A stretch of 6,567 nt of DNA from positions 1-6,567 of the forward strand of contig SLGS01000006.1 in the NCBI GenBank assembly GCA_007136565.1, in the 5' to 3' direction. The DNA is from Clostridia bacterium (lineage in GTDB: Bacteria > Bacillota > Sulfobacillia > SLMV01). Positions 1-4,398 of the stretch are shown here, piece by piece. The number at the start of each line of letters is the position of its first letter. Positions within the stretch are counted from its first letter, which is position 1. The notes beneath the pieces are model-generated. The model worked only from the letters and a program-made list of their open reading frames with translations, had not been told where the DNA came from and did no database searches. The position numbers were made by a program, and so were the translations under genes.

Positions 1-98
1 CGCGATTCGCCATCCTAGCCCGACCACTTGGATCCCGTCGGCGCAATCCGCAGGGCAGAAGACAGCTGCGAGGTTGGTGGGGATGCGGGCGTGGTGCC

Positions 99-117
99 GG
101 GGCGCCTTCGGCGCTCC
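99..117. other. GC-rich hairpin in the leader of the adaptor gene
   Basis: Bases 99-106 can pair with 110-117 in an eight-base-pair stem (seven Watson-Crick pairs and one G-T) around a three-base TTC loop. The stem ends eight bases before the purine-rich ribosome binding region of the adaptor gene. No T-run follows, so it does not look like a classical terminator of an upstream gene. It could be a leader structure or a weak terminator, or it could be chance in GC-rich DNA. The rest of 1-139 shows no gene I can support. Confidence 0.3.
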
Positions 118-124
118 GCAGTTC

Positions 125-135
125 GGAGAGAGGGA
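125..135 (+). promoter_or_regulatory. Ribosome binding region of the adaptor gene
   Basis: A purine-rich run reading GGAGAGAGGGA ends four bases before ATG 140. The AGGG core at 131-134 leaves five bases to the start. This supports ATG 140 over the longer in-frame TTG at 74, which has no comparable site. Confidence 0.6.
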
Positions 136-139
136 TAGC

Positions 140-1792
140 ATGTTGGGTAGAGCAATCGCAGTCGTCGCCATCGTGGCGATCCTCGCCCTGGGGGGTGGAT
201 ACGCCTACGATCTATTGATATCCGGGCCCGACGAAGGGAACGGTCCCGTGTACGCTACCGAGGAGGTGGTCCGGGGCGACCTGACGGTATCGGTGGAGGG
301 ATTCGGCAACCTGGAACCCATTTGGTCGGAGAATATCCAGACCGATACCGGGGGATTTCTGGAAGATCTGACCATAGAGCAAGGTGACGAGGTGAACGAG
401 GGCGAGGTGGTCGGCCATCTTCGGAACGAGGAGTTGGCCATGGAGGTGCGCCAGATGGAGATGGAGTTGGAGCGGGCCACGAGTAGCCTGGCCATGACCC
501 TGGGCGTACCGGAGGAAGGCGTCCTGGACGTGGATCCCGACGCCGGAGTGGGCATAGTGGCCCCGATATCGGGTCGCGTCACCGAACTTCGCCCAGAACC
601 GGAGGAGATGCTTCAGTCGGGGGGGATGGTCGCCCGAATCGTCGACGATTCCAGGGTTATCATAGATGCGGAGTTCAACTCCGCGGAATTCGATCGGATC
701 CAAGAGGGACAGGAGGTCGATCTCAGGCCCGCGGACTTTTCCGACATCCTGGCGGGAGTAATAGTGGACGCCAACCCGATCCCCGTACCCCGGGACGACC
801 ACTACATCCACGAGGTCACCATCGAGGCGGAAAACCCCGGCCTACTCCGGCCCGACCAAGAACTGCAGGTCCTAGTCGAAGGCGGGATAGGCGTGGACGC
901 CACCATCGACGGCTATTACGACGAGACATCGGTGTGGTCGTCCACCGAGGGTACCGTCCTGGAAGTGCCCGTGGATCCCTGGGAATACGTGGAAGAAGGC
1001 GAGGTCCTGTGCCGGCTCGGGGGTGTCGAGACCGAGCAATTCATCTTCGACGAGCAGATGCGCATCCGGGAACTGCGGGAGGCACTCGAGGACAAGCGAC
1101 TAGAGGAGGAGCGACTGACCATCCGATCGCCGATAGATGGCACAGTGGCTTCGGTGATGATGGGGTACGGGGGAGAATTGAGCCCCGGGACCCACATAGC
1201 GGCCATCATCGACAATACCAAGATGAGCCTTCGGATAGAGCTCGACGAGATCGATGTGATCCAGGTGGAGCCCGGGATGGAAGCGAGCGTTACCGTCGAT
1301 GCCTTCCCCGGCGAAGCCTACCCGGCGACGGTGCAAAACGTCGACATGATGGGCTCCGACGAAGAGGGTGTCACCGTCTACGGTGTGCAACTTGAGGTCG
1401 AAGATACCGGCAACATACGCCCGGGCATGACCGCCAACGTTTCCGTCTTCGTCGCGGAGGCTCCCGATGTATTGCTGGTCCCCATGGAGGCCATCTACCA
1501 GGAGGAGGATCGCGCCATGGTGGATGTATATCGAGACGGTGAAGTCGAGCCCACCCCGGTGGAACTGGGGTATGTGAGCTCCCGTTACGTCGAGGTACAC
1601 GATGGTATCGAGGAAGGCATGCGGGTCGTTACGGGTACCTCTGAAGACGTCCTCGATCACGAGGAGGTCGACGCTCCCGACGCCCCGATCATACCGACGC
1701 CCGAAGAACCCGACGAAATCGAACCCGAACCGTCCGAACCAGAACCGGCGCCGGAACCGATCCCCGAGCCCAGGCCCGAACCGGAGGGGTGA
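140..1792 (+). CDS. HlyD/MFP-family exporter adaptor with two tandem adaptor units (550 aa)
   Basis: Membrane-anchored adaptor (membrane fusion protein family) of an ABC-type exporter, with its bulk outside the cytoplasmic membrane. Residues 5-24 form one hydrophobic signal anchor with no lipobox Cys. Residues 37-252 make one full unit: half-lipoyl (60-94), short helix (96-120), second half-lipoyl (138-170, APISGRV), beta-barrel (172-247). Residues 253-440 repeat the pattern: half-lipoyl (264-293), helices (298-327), second half-lipoyl (329-360, SPIDGTV), beta-barrel (362-438). Residues 441-505 look like a membrane-proximal domain, and 510-550 are a Glu/Pro-rich tail. The helical hairpins are too short to suggest TolC docking. 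I chose ATG 140 because the anchor begins there after a purine-rich stretch (125-135). The frame is open to the left edge, but the residues before 140 look non-coding. The stop shares a base with the permease start, so the two genes are probably translationally coupled. The exported substrate is unknown. Confidence 0.88.
   Translation: MLGRAIAVVAIVAILALGGGYAYDLLISGPDEGNGPVYATEEVVRGDLTVSVEGFGNLEPIWSENIQTDTGGFLEDLTIEQGDEVNEGEVVGHLRNEELAMEVRQMEMELERATSSLAMTLGVPEEGVLDVDPDAGVGIVAPISGRVTELRPEPEEMLQSGGMVARIVDDSRVIIDAEFNSAEFDRIQEGQEVDLRPADFSDILAGVIVDANPIPVPRDDHYIHEVTIEAENPGLLRPDQELQVLVEGGIGVDATIDGYYDETSVWSSTEGTVLEVPVDPWEYVEEGEVLCRLGGVETEQFIFDEQMRIRELREALEDKRLEEERLTIRSPIDGTVASVMMGYGGELSPGTHIAAIIDNTKMSLRIELDEIDVIQVEPGMEASVTVDAFPGEAYPATVQNVDMMGSDEEGVTVYGVQLEVEDTGNIRPGMTANVSVFVAEAPDVLLVPMEAIYQEEDRAMVDVYRDGEVEPTPVELGYVSSRYVEVHDGIEEGMRVVTGTSEDVLDHEEVDAPDAPIIPTPEEPDEIEPEPSEPEPAPEPIPEPRPEPEG
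1667..1789 (+). repeat. Glu/Pro-rich low-complexity tail of the adaptor
   Basis: The last 41 codons of the adaptor encode an acidic tail dominated by Glu-Pro dipeptides (for example EPEPSEPEPAPEP) and almost without hydrophobic residues after the first ten. At the DNA level it is a degenerate repeat of GAACC/GAGCC-type hexamers. It should be disordered and lie outside the membrane. Such tails act as spacers or wall-spanning or wall-binding segments in other surface proteins; the role here is not known. Confidence 0.75.
1783..1787 (+). promoter_or_regulatory. Ribosome binding site of the permease gene inside the adaptor 3' end
   Basis: GGAGG lies in the last codons of the adaptor gene, four bases before ATG 1792 and thirteen before ATG 1801. 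Together with the one-base stop/start overlap it implies coupled translation of the two transporter parts. Confidence 0.6.
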
Positions 1793-3120
1793 TGTTCGCC
1801 ATGGATGCGGGATCGAATAGTGGGCGCGGCAGCACATTGGTCAGGGCGGTCTTCGGGCTTCAGACCGCGGTGCGGGGCGTTCTTTCGCACAAGCTTCGCA
1901 GCGCGCTGACGGTGCTCGGCGTCGCCATAGGTGTGGCATCCCTGATAGTACTCCTGGCCATAGGAAACGGTGCCCGGGAGGCCATCGCGCGCCAATTCGA
2001 AAGCCTGGGTACCAATTTGGTTAAAGTTAGTTCCCATCGATGGGACGTGCGCCTCTTTACGTCCCACGCGGAAGAAATGGTCGAGCGGGTGCCGACGGTC
2101 ACCGACGGAATGGCCCTGCTTTCCGAGGACTCCGTTGACGTTCATTACCGCAGGCTGGCCGAGGAGTTTCCCCTAAGGGGGGTGGGGCACTCTTTCCCGA
2201 GAATCCGCGATCACCAGCTCCTGGCCGGTCGTTTCTTCGGACCGTTGCACGTCGAAGAGCGGATGCGCGTGGCCGTCTTGGGCCACGGAGCCTGGCGCCG
2301 CATCTTCGGCAGCACCAACCCCGTCGGCGAGGGGATATACGTCGAGGGACAGCGATTCACGGTGGTAGGGGTCCTGGAGCCCAAGGGAGCGGGTATGGCC
2401 GACGATGTGGATGGACAGATAATCGTACCCGTCACCGCCGCCCAGCGGGTCCTGCTGACCGGGCGCGTTGATGAGCTTTGGTTCCAGTCTCCCGACGAGG
2501 AATCGGTGGAGGCCGCCATGGTGCAGCTCGGTCGCATCTTCAGAAGCGAGTTCAATATCGACGAAGAAGGCGTCGTCGACGACGGTCCCGCTGTGGGTAC
2601 CCCGGCCCCCCCGATGGGGTCCCCCGGCGTCGCAAGACCCGGTCCGCATCCTCCCGGGGGCGGCCCGGCGGAGGGACCGCCCCTGACGGTTACAAGCCTC
2701 AACACCATGGTCGAAGAAGCGGGGGAGGCCACCCGCGTGATGACTATGATGCTCGGCGGAATAGCCTCGGTAGCTTTGTTGGTCGGCGGGCTCGGGATAA
2801 TGAACATCATGCTGGTGTCCGTGGGAGAGAGGACTCGAGAGATAGGGATACGCAAGGCCCTGGGGGCACATCCGCTGGACGTGGTGTATCAGTTCATGGT
2901 GGAGGCCCTGCTGCTGGGCCTCGTGGGAGGTATCCTGGGGTTGTCCCTGGGCCTCGTGGGTACCGGCCTGGCCGAGGCTTACGGACTGGAGACTCTCCTG
3001 ACCGCCGATGCCTCGGTGGTGGCCTTCGTGGCCGCCGTGACCATATCGGTGATTTTCGGTGTGTATCCGGCCTTTACCGCGGCACAGCTGCAGCCCGTCG
3101 ATGCCCTGCGCCACAGGTGA
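1792..3120 (+). CDS. MacB/FtsX-type ABC transporter permease (442 aa)
   Basis: Integral membrane permease of a MacB-like (mechanotransmission, type VII) ABC exporter. It has the usual four-helix layout: TM1 at about residues 38-58, a MacB-type extracytoplasmic core domain (about 60-265 and 298-312), TM2 at about 319-344, TM3 at about 365-390 and TM4 at about 409-431. The stretch GGLGIMNIMLVSVGERTREI (332-351) followed by IRKALGA is the family hallmark after TM2. There is no fused ATPase domain, so it needs a separate MacB/LolD-like ATPase, which is absent from the window. Residues 265-297 are a Gly/Pro-rich insertion not usual for the family. ATG 1792 overlaps the adaptor stop (TGATG) and sits four bases after GGAGG at 1783-1787. 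GTG 1789 and ATG 1801 are possible in-frame alternatives. Family assignment is firm; substrate is unknown. Confidence 0.93.
   Translation: MFAMDAGSNSGRGSTLVRAVFGLQTAVRGVLSHKLRSALTVLGVAIGVASLIVLLAIGNGAREAIARQFESLGTNLVKVSSHRWDVRLFTSHAEEMVERVPTVTDGMALLSEDSVDVHYRRLAEEFPLRGVGHSFPRIRDHQLLAGRFFGPLHVEERMRVAVLGHGAWRRIFGSTNPVGEGIYVEGQRFTVVGVLEPKGAGMADDVDGQIIVPVTAAQRVLLTGRVDELWFQSPDEESVEAAMVQLGRIFRSEFNIDEEGVVDDGPAVGTPAPPMGSPGVARPGPHPPGGGPAEGPPLTVTSLNTMVEEAGEATRVMTMMLGGIASVALLVGGLGIMNIMLVSVGERTREIGIRKALGAHPLDVVYQFMVEALLLGLVGGILGLSLGLVGTGLAEAYGLETLLTADASVVAFVAAVTISVIFGVYPAFTAAQLQPVDALRHR
2584..2682 (+). other. Gly/Pro-rich insertion in the permease core domain
   Basis: These 33 codons encode residues 265-297, a run rich in Pro and Gly (motifs such as APPMGSPG and PHPPGGGP) with no predicted secondary structure. 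It sits between the end of the extracytoplasmic core domain and the segment LTVTSLNTMVEEAGEATRVM that leads into TM2. In ordinary MacB-type permeases the two sides join through a short loop. The reading frame stays intact and family signatures continue on both sides, so this is an in-frame expansion, not a frameshift. Confidence 0.7.
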
Positions 3121-3186
3121 GAAGGGGCAGAATGTCCCGGTAAATGCCGCCAGCCAACGCGCGAAGATTCGATCGCGCTGAGATCC
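3121..3186. other. Convergent intergenic spacer with a weak hairpin
   Basis: These 66 bases separate the stop of the permease (plus strand) from the stop of the DgkA-family gene (minus strand), so transcription from both sides should end here. The best inverted repeat I find is GCGCGA (3159-3164) with TCGCGC (3173-3178), a six-base-pair stem with an eight-base loop. It has no T-run on either side, so it is at best a weak candidate bidirectional terminator. Confidence 0.3.
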
Positions 3187-3537
3187 TCAGGCGAGGAGGA
3201 AGGCGACGGCCAGGATGACGTAAAGCACCAGGCCCACGGTCACCGCCGCCCCGGCCATATCCTTGATCCGCGCGACCTGCTCGCAGTACCCGGGTTCGAC
3301 CAGGTCGGATAGGTCCTCGATGGCGGTATTTAGGATCTCGAGGCCCAGTGCCAAGGCCGCGGCCAAGAGCAGGGCGACGGTCTGTTCCGGGGGGAAGATC
3401 CCCACGGCCCCGGCGGCCGTGGTGAGGACTACCAGGGCCACCAGGTAACGGGCATTGCGTTCGAATTGCAGGATATGGATCCAACCCCGCAGGGCATCCC
3501 CCGCCGATCGCATGAGCCTTCGTATCTCGTTCCTCAA
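3187..3537 (-). CDS. dgkA: DgkA-family membrane lipid kinase, probably undecaprenol/diacylglycerol kinase (116 aa)
   Basis: Small integral membrane kinase that phosphorylates a lipid alcohol with ATP: diacylglycerol in Proteobacteria, undecaprenol in Gram-positives. Three helices are visible: about 31-48, 53-72 and 95-115. The family signature is present: E67-ILNTAIE-74 in TM2 and KDMAGAAV from K92, matching E. coli DgkA E69, N72, E76, K94 and D95 with an offset of two. The N-terminal ALRGWIHILQFERNAR segment resembles the Gram-positive undecaprenol kinase form. I place the start at TTG 3537 because GGAGG lies seven bases upstream. ATG 3513 would shorten it to 108 aa with a weaker site. A longer upstream reading in this frame overlaps the creatininase gene and looks non-coding. 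The gene is last in a three-gene run, 47 bases after the hydrolase. Family is secure; the lipid substrate is inferred. Confidence 0.88.
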   Translation of the reverse strand: MRNEIRRLMRSAGDALRGWIHILQFERNARYLVALVVLTTAAGAVGIFPPEQTVALLLAAALALGLEILNTAIEDLSDLVEPGYCEQVARIKDMAGAAVTVGLVLYVILAVAFLLA

Positions 3538-3544
3538 GGGACTC

Positions 3545-3549
3545 CCTCC
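3545..3549 (-). promoter_or_regulatory. Ribosome binding site fixing the TTG start of the DgkA-family gene
   Basis: GGAGG on the minus strand lies seven bases before TTG 3537. The creatininase-family gene has the same motif at the same spacing before its ATG, which supports TTG 3537 as the real start. Confidence 0.7.
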
Positions 3550-3584
3550 CCGCCTCGCGCGTGGCTCCCCGCTGGTGGGCGGCC

Positions 3585-4361
3585 CTATCGCCGGCGATCG
3601 TACTTCCAACCGAGTCGCCCGAGCTCCCCGATGAGTTCCACTAGGTAGTCCTCGACGACGGCCAACATGCGCTCTCCCTTTTCCGCCGAAGCGGTAGTGG
3701 GGTCCCCCGTGGCGCCCGTGGCGGTGAGCTCCTCGATGTCCCATATCACGGTGGCGAAATCACCCAGGGCTATGACGTCGTCGGGCATTTGCCTGACGGC
3801 CAGGTCGGGGCGAACCAACTCCGGTGTCACCGCCATGGTGATGGAAGTTTCGCCCTCTCCGCCGTGCCCCAGACCGCTCCAATCACCCATGTCGTCGGGC
3901 ATCTTGGCGGCGGTGATGTCCCACCACGAGGGGATGTACACCAGTGTCGCCTGCCGGTGGCGATCCTTGACGCGCCTCGCCGCGATCTCCAGCGCTGGGA
4001 TGTTGCCGTCGTGACCGTTTAGGATGATGATCCTGTCGAGACCGTGGCGGACCAGGCTGTCCAGGATATCCGCGGCCACTTCCACCATGGTTTCGTACCG
4101 AAGGGTTACCGACAGGGGGTAGGCGTCGTAGTGCAGTGAGGTGCCGAAGGGGAGTCCCGGGACCACCACGGCGTTCCCGGCCCGCCGGGCGACCCTCCGC
4201 GCTATCTCCTCGGGCACGAACAGGTCCGGGCCCAGGGGGAGGTGGGGTCCGTGGCTTTCGCAGCTTCCGAAGGTGACTATCGCGCATTCGACCTCGCCCG
4301 TATCGATGGCTCGTGCGATCTCGTCGGCGCGGAACTCGTTTAGCATTATTCTCTTACCCAT
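3585..4361 (-). CDS. Creatininase-family metal-dependent amidohydrolase (258 aa)
   Basis: Cytoplasmic hydrolase of the creatininase superfamily, whose members (creatininase, the FAPy deformylase ArfB, the mycofactocin peptidase MftE) cleave linear or cyclic amide bonds using divalent metals. The length matches the roughly 260 aa norm. Visible metal-site motifs are GSCESHGPHLPLGPD (E35, H37, D46), LNGHDGN (H117) and HGGEGETS (E169), and the C-terminal GATGDPTTASAEKG is also typical. There is no signal peptide. ATG 4361 is supported by GGAGG seven bases upstream. It lies 37 bases downstream of the hydroxyproline dehydratase gene on the same strand, so the two are very likely co-transcribed, suggesting an amide substrate linked to proline or hydroxyproline use. 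True creatininase activity is not implied: creatininase itself carries Glu two residues after the GH histidine, where this protein has Gly. The substrate cannot be read from sequence. Confidence 0.9.
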   Translation of the reverse strand: MGKRIMLNEFRADEIARAIDTGEVECAIVTFGSCESHGPHLPLGPDLFVPEEIARRVARRAGNAVVVPGLPFGTSLHYDAYPLSVTLRYETMVEVAADILDSLVRHGLDRIIILNGHDGNIPALEIAARRVKDRHRQATLVYIPSWWDITAAKMPDDMGDWSGLGHGGEGETSITMAVTPELVRPDLAVRQMPDDVIALGDFATVIWDIEELTATGATGDPTTASAEKGERMLAVVEDYLVELIGELGRLGWKYDRRR

Positions 4362-4368
4362 GGATATC

Positions 4369-4373
4369 CCTCC
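4369..4373 (-). promoter_or_regulatory. Ribosome binding site of the creatininase-family gene
   Basis: GGAGG on the minus strand, seven bases before ATG 4361, within the 37-base gap after the hydroxyproline dehydratase stop. It confirms the first ATG over the internal ATG five codons later. Confidence 0.7.
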
Positions 4374-4398
4374 CGATGTCGCGCCGAGCGCCGAAGAA

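Noticed and set aside
1..18. Possible 3' end of an upstream plus-strand gene (stop TAG at 16-18)
   Set aside because: Only five codons are visible, which is too few to assign or even confirm a gene. It remains one place where a missing ATPase could end.
74..139. N-terminal extension of the adaptor from TTG 74, with the frame open to the left edge
   Set aside because: The 22 added residues precede a clear signal anchor that begins at ATG 140, and there is no good ribosome binding site before 74. Open frames are common in GC-rich DNA.
1100..1837. 245-codon open frame on the minus strand, antisense to the adaptor
   Set aside because: It is a shadow of the GC-rich adaptor codons, its translation is low-complexity Arg/Gly/His/Phe with no family motif, and it overlaps a well-supported gene.
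2173..3114. 313-codon open frame on the minus strand, antisense to the permease
   Set aside because: The translation is rich in His, Gln and Gly with no recognisable domain, while the plus strand encodes a textbook MacB-type permease.
3538..3744. Long upstream extension of the DgkA-family gene to 3744
   Set aside because: It would overlap the hydrolase gene by 160 bases, its residues are Arg/Gly/His-rich noise, and the family length and strong ribosome binding site fit TTG 3537.
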